Shown piece by piece: positions 28,298 through 38,241 of a DNA stretch of 64,000 bases. The stretch is from the NCBI GenBank assembly GCA_947589325.1, contig CANQAM010000006.1:1-64000 (forward strand). The letters run 5' to 3'. Origin of the DNA: an uncultured Bacteroidales bacterium. GTDB lineage: Bacteria > Bacteroidota > Bacteroidia > Bacteroidales > UBA11471. The notes below the pieces were generated by a model. That model saw only the letters and a list, made by a program, of their open reading frames with translations. It was not told the origin of the DNA and made no database searches. The position numbers were made by a program, and so were the translations under genes. Every line of letters begins with the position of its first letter. Position 1 is the stretch's first letter.

Positions 28298-29559
28298 ATA
28301 CCAAAATATCATTATCTGAATTGACCGACTTGTTGAGCCGGAAAAGCGACAGCACCAAAAAAGAGGCAGAGCAGTTTCTGAAAGAATTTTTCTCGTTGCT
28401 CTCCGATACATTGGCCGAAGGTGAAAGTTTGAAAATAAATGGGTTGGGGCAGTTTCGCCCGATATGGGTGGATTCCCGTACCAGTGTCAATGTCCATACG
28501 GGTGAACCGATGGAGATACCCGGACACTACAAACTTTCGTTTACGCCCGATAAGTCGATGCGGGAGGCGGTCAATGCCCCCTTTTCTGCATTCGTTCCCG
28601 AAGTGCTTCCCGACGACGCCGTTCTCGATATGCCGGAAGAATCCGACGCCGATGACGAGCCGGAAGATGAAATGCCATTGCAGCCGGTGCCGAAAAACAA
28701 ACCGGCCGATGCTCCTGCGTCGGCGAAACAGTCGGCTGCCGCCCCTTCCGTAACGAAACTTTCGGAAAAAGAACTCGAAACTTTGTCCGATTTGGTGATA
28801 GAAAAATTAAAAGCTGCCGGACAGCAAAAACAAAAACCGGAAGAAAAAACGAAATCCGCGACGGCGGAAACACCGGTCGTTACCGCCCGTGTCGATGTTT
28901 CGGAACCGGACGAAACACCGGACGAAACACCCGTCGAAGAACCGGAAGCTCCGAAGGAGGAAACGCCCGCTGCGACTCCGACCCTTGCGGTCAAAAATGA
29001 TGACGATGACGACGAATACGGCTATGCCGAAATTTTGTGGGAGAAAATCCGCCGCCGTCCCGTGCTCTCCACCCTTTGCGCCATATTGGCAGCGTTGCTG
29101 CTTCTGACGTGCAGTGCCGCATGGCAGTTGCAGCGGCAGGGCATTTCGATGCGCGACGTATGGACGTATTATTTCCCGTCTGAACCCTCTGCCGATGACG
29201 AATCGCAGCCGACGCTCCCGTTGTCCGAGAACAATTCCGGCGAGTCGCTTGTTTCTACACCGGAAACGACTTCACCTGCGGACGATGTCGATGTGTCGAA
29301 GCTCCCGCCGGTGGCGGCGGAACGCATGGGCAAAGGCTCGCGCCTCACTTTGCTGGCATTGAAATACTACGGGCACAAGGATTTTTGGGTATATATCTAC
29401 GAAGAAAACAAAACCCGCATATCGAATCCCAACCGCATACCCGTCGGTTTCGATTTGTCAATACCCGATGCCCGCAAATACGGCATCGATGCAAACGACG
29501 AACTCTCTTTGCAAAAAGCCCAAGACCTTGCCCGCCGTTTGAAAGAAAAATACGAATAA
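28294..29559 (+). CDS. HU-domain / transmembrane / LysM-like protein
   Basis: 421 aa; N-terminal HU fold (LTDLLSRKSDSTKKEAEQFLKEFFSLLSDTLAEGESLKINGLGQFRPIWVDSRTSVNVHTGEPMEIPGHYKLSFTPDKS), acidic/Pro linker, TM (VLSTLCAILAALLLLTCSAAW), C-terminal LysM-like GSRLTLLALKYYGHKDFWVYIYEENKTRISNPNRIPVGFDLSIP. Confidence 0.85.
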   Translation: MNTKISLSELTDLLSRKSDSTKKEAEQFLKEFFSLLSDTLAEGESLKINGLGQFRPIWVDSRTSVNVHTGEPMEIPGHYKLSFTPDKSMREAVNAPFSAFVPEVLPDDAVLDMPEESDADDEPEDEMPLQPVPKNKPADAPASAKQSAAAPSVTKLSEKELETLSDLVIEKLKAAGQQKQKPEEKTKSATAETPVVTARVDVSEPDETPDETPVEEPEAPKEETPAATPTLAVKNDDDDDEYGYAEILWEKIRRRPVLSTLCAILAALLLLTCSAAWQLQRQGISMRDVWTYYFPSEPSADDESQPTLPLSENNSGESLVSTPETTSPADDVDVSKLPPVAAERMGKGSRLTLLALKYYGHKDFWVYIYEENKTRISNPNRIPVGFDLSIPDARKYGIDANDELSLQKAQDLARRLKEKYE

Positions 29560-29570
29560 CCCGAAAAATC

Positions 29571-29599
29571 AAGTCGTCCTTCCGCCAGAAAGACGACTT
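29571..29599 (+). terminator. terminator after HU-LysM gene
   Basis: AAGTCGTC-CTTCCGCCAGAAA-GACGACTT then a T-rich run. Confidence 0.75.
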
Positions 29600-29721
29600 A
29601 GTTTTTTTTAATAGAAATGTATTAATGATTTAACACTTTAATTGTTAAATTCAAAAATAATCATGCGTACATTTGCAATAGAAAAGATAGAATTGTATAA
29701 CCATAAGAAAACTCTGTAATT

Positions 29722-30717
29722 ATGAGCCAGACAGTAGATATTCGGGAATTGAACGAGCTGATTGCGAGCAAAAGTTCTTTTGTCAATATGATTACGATGG
29801 GCATGGACCAAGTCATCGTCGGGCAGAAGCATCTGGTCGATTCGCTGATGATAGGTCTGCTTTCCAACGGACACATTTTGCTCGAAGGTGTGCCCGGATT
29901 GGCAAAGACCCTTGCTATTAAAACATTGGCATCGCTTATCGACGCCAAGTACAACCGCATACAGTTTACGCCCGACCTGCTTCCCGCCGACGTCGTGGGT
30001 ACGATGGTGTACAGTCAGGCAAAAGAGCAGTTTCAGGTAAAGAAAGGTCCCGTATTCGCCAATTTCGTATTGGCAGATGAAATAAACCGTGCCCCCGCCA
30101 AAGTGCAGAGCGCCTTGCTCGAAGCCATGCAGGAGCGGCAGGTAACCATCGGTGAGAACACCTACAAACTCGATGACCCTTTCCTCGTCATGGCTACCCA
30201 GAACCCCATAGAGCAGGAAGGTACCTATCCGCTGCCCGAAGCGCAGGTCGATCGTTTCCTTCTCAAAGTTATCATCAACTATCCCAAGAAAGAGGAGGAG
30301 AAACTCATCATTCGGCAGAACATCGCCGGCGAAAGGGCAGAGATAAAACCCGTGCTCAAAACCGAAGATATTGTCGAAGCGCGCAAAATCGTGCAGCAGG
30401 TCTATGTCGATGAAAAGATAGAACGCTATATCGTCGATATCGTCTTTGCTACCCGTTATCCCGACGAGCACGGTCTTGGCGAGATGAAGAACATGATAGC
30501 TTTCGGCGCATCGCCGCGTGCCTCTATCAATTTGGCATTGGCTGCCCGTTCGTATGCTTTCCTCAAACAGCGGGGCTATGTCGTGCCCGAAGATGTGCGC
30601 GCCGTATGCCACGATGTGATGCGGCACCGTATCGGTCTCAGTTACGAAGCCGAAGCCAACAACATCACCGCCGAAGAAATCGTCAGCGAGATACTCAACA
30701 AGGTAGAAGTGCCCTAA
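29722..30717 (+). CDS. MoxR-family AAA+ ATPase
   Basis: LLEGVPGLAKTLAIKTLA, NPIEQEGTYPLPEAQVDRF. Confidence 0.95.
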   Translation: MSQTVDIRELNELIASKSSFVNMITMGMDQVIVGQKHLVDSLMIGLLSNGHILLEGVPGLAKTLAIKTLASLIDAKYNRIQFTPDLLPADVVGTMVYSQAKEQFQVKKGPVFANFVLADEINRAPAKVQSALLEAMQERQVTIGENTYKLDDPFLVMATQNPIEQEGTYPLPEAQVDRFLLKVIINYPKKEEEKLIIRQNIAGERAEIKPVLKTEDIVEARKIVQQVYVDEKIERYIVDIVFATRYPDEHGLGEMKNMIAFGASPRASINLALAARSYAFLKQRGYVVPEDVRAVCHDVMRHRIGLSYEAEANNITAEEIVSEILNKVEVP

Positions 30718-30750
30718 TCGTATATTCTTGTGCCGTAACGAGTTTTGCGT

Positions 30751-31620
30751 ATGGAAACGACCGAGTTGCTGAAAAAAGTCCGCCGCATAGAGATAAAGAC
30801 GCGCGGATTGTCGCGGAATATTTTTGCCGGACAATACCATTCGGCTTTCAAGGGGCGGGGTATGGCATTCTCCGAAGTGCGGGAATACCAGTACGGCGAC
30901 GATGTGCGCGACATCGACTGGAATGTTACCGCGCGTTATCGAAATGCCTACGTCAAAGTCTTTGAGGAGGAGCGCGAGCTTACCGTCATGCTGCTGGTCG
31001 ATGTGTCGGCAAGCCGCAACTTCGGCGCCGTCGGCGAAATGAAAAAAGAGATGATTACCGAGATTGCCGCCACGCTGGCATTCTCCACCATACAGAACAA
31101 CGATAAAATCGGAGTCATCTTTTTTTCCGACCGCATCGAAAAATTCATTCCTCCGAAAAAAGGTCGCAAACACGTGCTTTACATCATTCGGGAACTCATC
31201 GAGTTTACGCCCGAACGCACCGGCACGTCGTTATCGACGGTGCTGCGTTATATGACCAACGCCATAAAGAAACGCTGTACGGCGTTCCTTATATCCGACT
31301 TCATCGCCCCCGACGCTTTTTCCGATGCGCTCACCATTGCCAACCGCCAGCACGATATCGTGGCGGTGCAGGTGTATGACAAGCGCGAGACCGCTTTGCC
31401 CGACGCCGGACTGGTGCGTCTGCTCGATGCCGAGCGCGGCTCCGATGTGTGGGTCGATACCTCATCGCGGCGGGTGCGCGAACGCTATGCCGCGTGGTGG
31501 AGCGAGCGGCAGCAGCGCATGATCGAGGCGCTGCACAAAAGCCGTGTCGATGTGGCTTCGGTGGCGACCGATGAAGATTTCGTCGTGGCGCTGATGAATC
31601 TTTTCAAGCGGCATTCATAA
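30751..31620 (+). CDS. DUF58 domain protein
   Basis: GDDVRDIDWNVTARYRNAYVKVFEEERELTVMLLVDVSAS; follows moxR. Confidence 0.92.
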   Translation: METTELLKKVRRIEIKTRGLSRNIFAGQYHSAFKGRGMAFSEVREYQYGDDVRDIDWNVTARYRNAYVKVFEEERELTVMLLVDVSASRNFGAVGEMKKEMITEIAATLAFSTIQNNDKIGVIFFSDRIEKFIPPKKGRKHVLYIIRELIEFTPERTGTSLSTVLRYMTNAIKKRCTAFLISDFIAPDAFSDALTIANRQHDIVAVQVYDKRETALPDAGLVRLLDAERGSDVWVDTSSRRVRERYAAWWSERQQRMIEALHKSRVDVASVATDEDFVVALMNLFKRHS

Positions 31621-31636
31621 AAAAGAAAGTGCGAAA

Positions 31637-32728
31637 ATGAAAAACAAGATAGGTGAACGATTGTGCAGAGCCGTACTGGCGGCAGCCGTGTCGATGACGA
31701 TGTTTTCGGCGAATGCCCTTGCTGTCGATGTTTCGGTACACGCCTCTATCGATTCGACGGTTTTGTGGATGGGCGAGCAATCGCTTATTCGTTTGGAGCT
31801 GGCACAGGATAAAGATGCGGAGGTGTGGCTCCTGCCCACTTTCTCCGAAACTCTTGTGCCCGGCATTGAGGTGCTCGAAGTTTCTCGACCCGACACGTCG
31901 GATTTGGGCAACGGTCGGCTGCAAATCGACCGTCGTCTGCTTATAACCTCTTTCGATTCGGGATTTTTTTACATACCGCCGTTTAAGTATTTGATGGGCA
32001 CCGATACCCTTTATACCGAATCGCTCAGCATCAAAATATTGCCGATGGAGGTCGATACCTCGAAAGCCATTGTCGATATAAAAGCGATACGCAAGCCCTC
32101 CTCGTCGTGGCTGATGATTTTGTGGGACAGCATACCGCTTTTCGTATGGATATTGCTGGCTGTCCTGCTCATTGGCGGCGGTATCGCTTTCGGGGTGTAT
32201 AATTGGTGGAAAGAACGCAAACGCCCCGAAACGGAACCGGAAACGCTGCTACCTCCCCACGAAAAAGCCCTGCTTGCCCTGTCGCGCTTGCGCGAAGAAA
32301 AACTCTGGCAGGAGGGACGGGAGAAAGAGTATTATACCGCGCTTATCGATATTTTGCGGGAATATTTGTACGGACGTTTCGGCATACAGGCTATGGAGAT
32401 GACTTCCGCCCAGATATTGGAACACCTGCGCGCCGACAAGGCTGGACATGAACACGACCGCCGGATACGGGCGATTCTCGAAGTTGCCGATTTTGTGAAA
32501 TTCGCCAAGATGCGCCCGCTGCCCGAAGACAACGAATCGGTCATGCACAATGCCGTTGCCTTTGTGGAGAGTACCCGTCCCGAACCGGAACAGGCTCCCG
32601 CCCAAGAGAATGCGCCGGCGATAGGCGAAACCCCTGCGGCGGAAAGCCTGCAACCCGACGGCGAGCCGCAGTCGTCGCCGGAAGACGATTTTGAAAAATA
32701 CGGACCTTCAAACAAAAACAGACGATGA
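31637..32728 (+). CDS. Bat operon membrane protein (DUF4381-like)
   Basis: 363 aa, signal peptide plus TM IPLFVWILLAVLLIGGGIAFGV; between DUF58 and batA genes. Confidence 0.75.
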   Translation: MKNKIGERLCRAVLAAAVSMTMFSANALAVDVSVHASIDSTVLWMGEQSLIRLELAQDKDAEVWLLPTFSETLVPGIEVLEVSRPDTSDLGNGRLQIDRRLLITSFDSGFFYIPPFKYLMGTDTLYTESLSIKILPMEVDTSKAIVDIKAIRKPSSSWLMILWDSIPLFVWILLAVLLIGGGIAFGVYNWWKERKRPETEPETLLPPHEKALLALSRLREEKLWQEGREKEYYTALIDILREYLYGRFGIQAMEMTSAQILEHLRADKAGHEHDRRIRAILEVADFVKFAKMRPLPEDNESVMHNAVAFVESTRPEPEQAPAQENAPAIGETPAAESLQPDGEPQSSPEDDFEKYGPSNKNRR

Positions 32729-33708
32729 ATTTTGCAAACCCCTCATATTTGTGGCTGTTTCTGTTGTTCATTCCGGCAATAGGTTGGTATGTGTGGAAAC
32801 GCAAAAATGCGGAAGCCACCTTGCAGGTTTCTTCCACGTATGCGTTCGACCGTATCGGAAACAGCTATAAAAAATACCTTCGCTACCTGCTTTTCGCCTT
32901 GCGGCTGGCGGCAGCCGGCTGTTTGATAATAGTGCTGGCGCGTCCGCAATCGACCGACAATTGGAGTAGCCAGACCACCGAAGGCATCGACATCGTCATC
33001 GCCCTCGATGTTTCGAGTAGTATGCTGGCGCGCGATTTCAATCCCGACCGTATCGAAGCCGCCAAAGACGTCGCCTCGCAATTTATCGCCGGACGCACTA
33101 CCGACAATATCGGACTGGTCGTTTTTGCCGGCGAGAGTTTTACACTCTGTCCCATGACCACCGACCGCGCTGTCCTGCTCAATATGCTCAAAGAGGTGCG
33201 GTGCGGAATCATTGCCGACATGACGGCTATCGGCGACGGATTGGCAACGGCGGTGAACCGCATCAAAGACGGTCCCGCCAAGTCGAAAACGATAATTCTC
33301 CTGACCGACGGTACCAACAATGCCGGCGACGTTACCCCCGAAACCGCCGCGCAGATAGCCGAGACATTCGGCATTCGCGTATATACCATAGGCGTGGGTA
33401 CGCAGGGCAATGCCCCTTATCCGGTGCAGACGCCTTACGGCATCGTCTATCAAAACCAGCCGGTGGTCATCGACGAAGCGACGTTGCAGAAAATCGCCGA
33501 TACGACCGGCGGACAATATTTTCGCGCCACCAACAAAAACGTGTTGAAAAATATTTTTGCCGAAATCGACAAAATGGAGAAGACCAAACTTGTCGTGCAG
33601 GAGTTCAGCAAGAAAGACGAACTTTTCGAGAAATGGGGCATAGCTGCCCTGCTGCTCTTGTTGGGTGAAATACTTTTGCGCCACACGCTGTTGCGAAACA
33701 TTCCTTAA
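32725..33708 (+). CDS. batA: VWA domain protein BatA
   Basis: MIDAS ALDVSSSMLARD; N-terminal TM segments. Confidence 0.9.
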   Translation: MNFANPSYLWLFLLFIPAIGWYVWKRKNAEATLQVSSTYAFDRIGNSYKKYLRYLLFALRLAAAGCLIIVLARPQSTDNWSSQTTEGIDIVIALDVSSSMLARDFNPDRIEAAKDVASQFIAGRTTDNIGLVVFAGESFTLCPMTTDRAVLLNMLKEVRCGIIADMTAIGDGLATAVNRIKDGPAKSKTIILLTDGTNNAGDVTPETAAQIAETFGIRVYTIGVGTQGNAPYPVQTPYGIVYQNQPVVIDEATLQKIADTTGGQYFRATNKNVLKNIFAEIDKMEKTKLVVQEFSKKDELFEKWGIAALLLLLGEILLRHTLLRNIP

Positions 33709-33721
33709 AAACCGTTTTGCC

Positions 33722-34744
33722 ATGTTCCGATTTGCCAATCCCGAATATTTCTATTTCCTGCTGGTGCTGCCGTTGTTGTGGGGCATTTATTTCTATGGTG
33801 TGTGGAAAAACCGTCGGAATCTTGCCCGCATGGGGCGGCTCGAAATTTTGGAGCCGCTCATGCCCGATGTGTCGCATTACAAGCGCGGCGTGAAATTTTT
33901 TGTGCAGCAGTTGGCGGTAATTCTTTTAGTCGTGATGATAGCCCGTCCGCAGATAGGTTCCAAAATCGAAACCGTCAAACGGCAGGGTGTCGAAATCATG
34001 ATTGCCCTCGACGTGTCCAATTCGATGTTGGCGGAAGACATCACGCCTTCGCGGTTGGAACGCTCGAAACTCATGCTGGCGAAACTGCTCGACGAACTCG
34101 ACAACGATAAAGTGGGCTTGATTGTCTTTGCCGGCGATGCCTATACGCAGCTGCCCATCACCACCGACTTCGTGTCGGCGAAAATGTTTCTGTCAAACAT
34201 TTCCACCGAGATGGTGCCCACGCAGGGCACGGCGATAGGTCGCGCCATCGATTTGGCGATGAAATCGTTTACGCCCGACGAGTCGGCAGACAAGGCTATT
34301 ATCGTGATAACCGATGGCGAAAACCACGAGGACGATGCGGTGGCCGCTGCCCGTGCCGCCGCCGAGCGCGGTGTCAAAGTCGATGTCATAGGTATCGGCT
34401 TGCCGCAGGGGGCGCCCATACCTATGGGGCGCAGCGGTGAGTTCCGGAAAGACCGCAGCGGCAATGTCGTCATTACCAAACTCAACGAACAGATGGGGCA
34501 GGAGATTGCCCGTGCAGGCGGAGGACTTTATGTTACCGCCGACAATACCAATGCCGCCCTGCGGGCGTTGATTTCCGAAGTGCGCAAGATGAAAAAGTCC
34601 GATGTCGAAAGTAAAGTCTATTCGGCATACAACGAGCAATTTATGTGGCTTGCCGCCATGGCGCTGGCATTGTTGCTTCTTGACATATTCGTGTTGGACA
34701 CCAAGAGCAAATTGATGAAGAGAGTCAATTTCTTCGACAAATAA
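33722..34744 (+). CDS. batB: VWA domain protein BatB
   Basis: MIDAS ALDVSNSMLAED; start set at MFRFANPEYF. Confidence 0.9.
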   Translation: MFRFANPEYFYFLLVLPLLWGIYFYGVWKNRRNLARMGRLEILEPLMPDVSHYKRGVKFFVQQLAVILLVVMIARPQIGSKIETVKRQGVEIMIALDVSNSMLAEDITPSRLERSKLMLAKLLDELDNDKVGLIVFAGDAYTQLPITTDFVSAKMFLSNISTEMVPTQGTAIGRAIDLAMKSFTPDESADKAIIVITDGENHEDDAVAAARAAAERGVKVDVIGIGLPQGAPIPMGRSGEFRKDRSGNVVITKLNEQMGQEIARAGGGLYVTADNTNAALRALISEVRKMKKSDVESKVYSAYNEQFMWLAAMALALLLLDIFVLDTKSKLMKRVNFFDK

Positions 34745-34753
34745 AAAGAGAAT

Positions 34754-35551
34754 ATGATGCAGAGGATTTATACGATATTTTTTGTTTTGCTTCTTGCCGC
34801 AGGAGCCTCGACGGCGGCAGCCCAAGACACCAGAGCCGAGCGGCGTATGCTGCGCAGCGGCAACGAGCAGTACAAAAACGAGCGCTACACCGATGCCGAG
34901 ATAGCCTATCGGCGTGTGCTCGATATGGATTCCACTTCGACGATGGCGCGCTATAACATCGGCAATACGCTTTTCCGTCAGAATAAATTTGCGGAGGCTG
35001 CCGCGCAGTACGGCGACATTCTCTCCCACGAAACGCCCCGCACCGACCGCACCGTTTCGTCGGAAAACTGGTACAATCTGGGAAATTCCCTCTATATGCA
35101 GGAAAAATACGCCGAAAGCGTCGAGGCTTACAAAAACGCCTTGCGCCGCAATCCTCACGACGACGAAGCCCGCTACAACCTGCGTATGGCGCAGTTGAAG
35201 CTCAAAGAGCAGCAGGAGCAGCAACAAAATCAACAGCAAAATCAGGAACAGACTCAAAATCAAAACCAAAAGCAGAATCAAAATAATAAAGACCAAAACA
35301 AGAAAGACGAGCAGAAGGAGCAAGACCAGAACCAGCAGCCCCAAGACCAACAGCAGCAAAAGCCGCAAGACCAGAATCAACGGGAAGACCGTCAGCCGCA
35401 AAACAGCGAAGGCACCCAAGACCGAATGTCCCGCGAGAATGCCATACAGATTTTAGAGGCGATGCAGCAGGAAGAAAAAGAAACGCAGGAGAAAGCCCAG
35501 AAAGCCTTGCTCGAACAAAGAGAGAAACGGAAAACCGATAAAGAATGGTAA
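34754..35551 (+). CDS. batC: TPR protein BatC with Q/N-rich C-terminus
   Basis: 265 aa; TPRs, then QQEQQQNQQQNQEQTQNQNQKQNQNN low complexity. Confidence 0.88.
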   Translation: MMQRIYTIFFVLLLAAGASTAAAQDTRAERRMLRSGNEQYKNERYTDAEIAYRRVLDMDSTSTMARYNIGNTLFRQNKFAEAAAQYGDILSHETPRTDRTVSSENWYNLGNSLYMQEKYAESVEAYKNALRRNPHDDEARYNLRMAQLKLKEQQEQQQNQQQNQEQTQNQNQKQNQNNKDQNKKDEQKEQDQNQQPQDQQQQKPQDQNQREDRQPQNSEGTQDRMSRENAIQILEAMQQEEKETQEKAQKALLEQREKRKTDKEW

Positions 35552-35595
35552 CTCACCACCCGAATCGACAAATACGAAAAGAAAGAATAACGACC

Positions 35596-37428
35596 ATGAT
35601 ACGACGCATATTTTTTATAACGATACTTTGTTTCGCTGCCTTTCCTGCCCTCCGTGCCGATGACGTGCGGTTTACGGCGTCGGCGCCGAAACAAGTGATA
35701 AGCGGGCAGCAGTTTCAAGTCGTCTTTACGTTGCAGAACGGCAGCGGGAGCGACTTTCACGCGCCCGATTTTCCGGGTTGTTCCGTGCTGTACGGCCCTG
35801 CGGTTTCGCAAAGTTCACAGGTGTCGTTCATAAACGGGAAAACTTCGCGCACGAGCGAATATTCCTACACCTATACGCTGCGTGCCGAGAAAGAGGGCAC
35901 GCATACGTTTGCCGCCGCTACTGTCAAGTCGGGTGGAAAACAATATTCGTCGAATACCCTTTCGGTGCGGATATTGCCTCCCGACAAAAATTCCGCTCCG
36001 GCGTCGGGCGGAAACGCTGCTCCGCAGGGAGTGCGGGAACCCTCGTCCGCCGATGAGGTCGATCTTTTTGCCCGCCTGATTCTTTCCAAAACCTCTGCTT
36101 ACGAGCAGGAACCCATTTTGGCGACTCTCAAAATCTATCTGCGGGGCGCCGATTACGGCGGCATCGAGGGAGTGGAGATGCCCTCTTTCGACGGATTCGT
36201 ATCGCAGGAAATAGAGTTGGGCGACCGCCAAATCGAACTCGACAACTACAACGGATACAATTACCAGACTATCGTTCTGCGGCAGCTGCTGCTCTATCCG
36301 CAGCGCACGGGCGAGATAAAAATAAGCGGGGGAAAATTCGACCTTTCGCTGTTGGTGGTCCGCCCCATACAGGGCCCATTCGGCGGGCTGCTGCGCGGTA
36401 CGCAGGAAATTACCCGCACCATCGAAACCCGTCCCGCCACCGTTAAGGTGAAGCCGTTGCCCGCCCCGCGCCCCGCCACCTATATGAATGCGGTCGGTAG
36501 CGGATTGAAACTCACTTCGACCCTCAGTCATGAAACCGTTAAGGCAAACGAAGCCGTAACATTGACCTTGAAACTTTCGGGTACGGGCAATCTCAAATAT
36601 ATGAAAAATCCGGAGGTGAAATTCCCCGTCGATTTCGATGTTTACGACCCCAAGATAGCCACCGACCTGCAAAACACTACTTCGGGCGTAAAAGGTACGC
36701 GCACCATCGAATACACCGCCATACCGCGCAGTGCCGGCGAATTTGTCGTGCCGCCGGTCGAATTTACTTATTTCGACCTGACGACCGGAAAATACAAGAC
36801 CCTTGCCACGCAGGAATACCGCCTGACGGTGGAGAAAGGCGAATCGACCGGCTCGGGCACCGTGCTGGCTAACTTCTCCGACAAGGAGGCGATAAAGCAT
36901 CTCAATCAGGATATTCACTTCATCAAACTGGGCGATTTGCGCCAGAAGAAAGACAATACATTCTTCTACGGCTCGTGGGGCTATTGGTCGTGGTACATCT
37001 TTCCCGTGCTGTTGCTCGGTGCCTTTGTGCTGTTCAATTACCGGCGGGCAAAAGCCAACGCCGATGTCGCCCGCATGAAGACGCGGAAAGCCAACAAAGT
37101 CGCCACCCGCCGCCTCAAAGCTGCCGGCAAATACCTGCAAGGGCACGACAGCGAGCATTTCTACGACGAAACCCTCAAAGCCTTGTGGGGCTATCTGAGC
37201 GATAAGCTGCTCTTGCCGCTTTCGGAATTGACGCGCGAAAATGTCGCCGCCGAATTGAAAAAATACGGTGCCGACGACGACCTGACCGACCGCACCATAC
37301 GCATCGTCGATACCTGCGAGTTCGCCCGTTATGCGCCGTCGCAATCCGACGAGGCTATGGATACGCTCTATGCCGAAACCCTCGAAGTCATCGGCAAAAT
37401 GGAAAATGTGAAACGTAAAAACGCATGA
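35596..37428 (+). CDS. batD: BatD family protein
   Basis: signal peptide; VRFTASAPKQVISGQQFQVVFTLQN; C-terminal TM region. Confidence 0.9.
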   Translation: MIRRIFFITILCFAAFPALRADDVRFTASAPKQVISGQQFQVVFTLQNGSGSDFHAPDFPGCSVLYGPAVSQSSQVSFINGKTSRTSEYSYTYTLRAEKEGTHTFAAATVKSGGKQYSSNTLSVRILPPDKNSAPASGGNAAPQGVREPSSADEVDLFARLILSKTSAYEQEPILATLKIYLRGADYGGIEGVEMPSFDGFVSQEIELGDRQIELDNYNGYNYQTIVLRQLLLYPQRTGEIKISGGKFDLSLLVVRPIQGPFGGLLRGTQEITRTIETRPATVKVKPLPAPRPATYMNAVGSGLKLTSTLSHETVKANEAVTLTLKLSGTGNLKYMKNPEVKFPVDFDVYDPKIATDLQNTTSGVKGTRTIEYTAIPRSAGEFVVPPVEFTYFDLTTGKYKTLATQEYRLTVEKGESTGSGTVLANFSDKEAIKHLNQDIHFIKLGDLRQKKDNTFFYGSWGYWSWYIFPVLLLGAFVLFNYRRAKANADVARMKTRKANKVATRRLKAAGKYLQGHDSEHFYDETLKALWGYLSDKLLLPLSELTRENVAAELKKYGADDDLTDRTIRIVDTCEFARYAPSQSDEAMDTLYAETLEVIGKMENVKRKNA

Positions 37429-38189
37429 TTATGAATTTCTATAAAAATACCGGCATTGCCCTCGTTTTCGTGCTGGGCTGCGGCATGACGGGTCGGGCGC
37501 AGACCTTGACCGAAAAAGCCGCCGAAGCCTACCAGAAAGGCGATTATGCCGAAGCGATAACCTTGTACGAACAGTCGGCGGAGCAAGACGGCGTGTCGTC
37601 GGCATTCTATTACAATCTGGGAAACGCCTGCTATAAGGACAAACGCTATCCCGATGCCATTCTCAATTACGAACGCGCGTTGCTGCTCGACCCCTCCAAC
37701 GACGATGCCCGCTTCAACCTCGATATGGCGCGGGCTTACGTTACCGACAAGATAGAACCTGTCGGCACCTTTTTCCTCGTTCGGTGGGTGAATAGTGTGC
37801 GCGACCTCTTTTCGTCCGACACATGGGCAGTGATTGCCGTCATCGCTTTTCTGCTTTTTTTGACGGGTGTCGTGCTCTATTTCTTTTGTGGAAATGTCGC
37901 CTTGCGCAAACTCGGATTTTTCGCCGGCTTGCTGGCGCTGCTCGTTTCGCTCGGTGCCAACCGTTTTGCTGCCGTGCAGAAAGATATTCTGACTCGCCAC
38001 GACAGCGCTATCGTCTTTGCTCCGACGCTTACGGCGAAAAGTTCGCCGTCGGAGAGCGGAACCGACCTTTTCGTGCTGCATGAAGGCACGAAGGTGCGTT
38101 TGCTCGACAAGGTGGGCGCATGGAGCGAAATCCTTTTGGACGATGGAAATCGCGGGTGGGTGCCTACCGAGAAACTCGAAATCATTTGA
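37425..38189 (+). CDS. batE: BatE-like TPR/SH3-like protein
   Basis: TPRs, two TM segments, C-terminal SH3-like VRLLDKVGAWSEILLDDGNRGWVPTEKLEII; 4-nt overlap with batD. Confidence 0.88.
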   Translation: MIMNFYKNTGIALVFVLGCGMTGRAQTLTEKAAEAYQKGDYAEAITLYEQSAEQDGVSSAFYYNLGNACYKDKRYPDAILNYERALLLDPSNDDARFNLDMARAYVTDKIEPVGTFFLVRWVNSVRDLFSSDTWAVIAVIAFLLFLTGVVLYFFCGNVALRKLGFFAGLLALLVSLGANRFAAVQKDILTRHDSAIVFAPTLTAKSSPSESGTDLFVLHEGTKVRLLDKVGAWSEILLDDGNRGWVPTEKLEII

Positions 38190-38241
38190 TTTTCGGAAAA
38201 ATCGTTGCCGTTGTGCGGCAAAATGATTACTTTTGTCCGTC

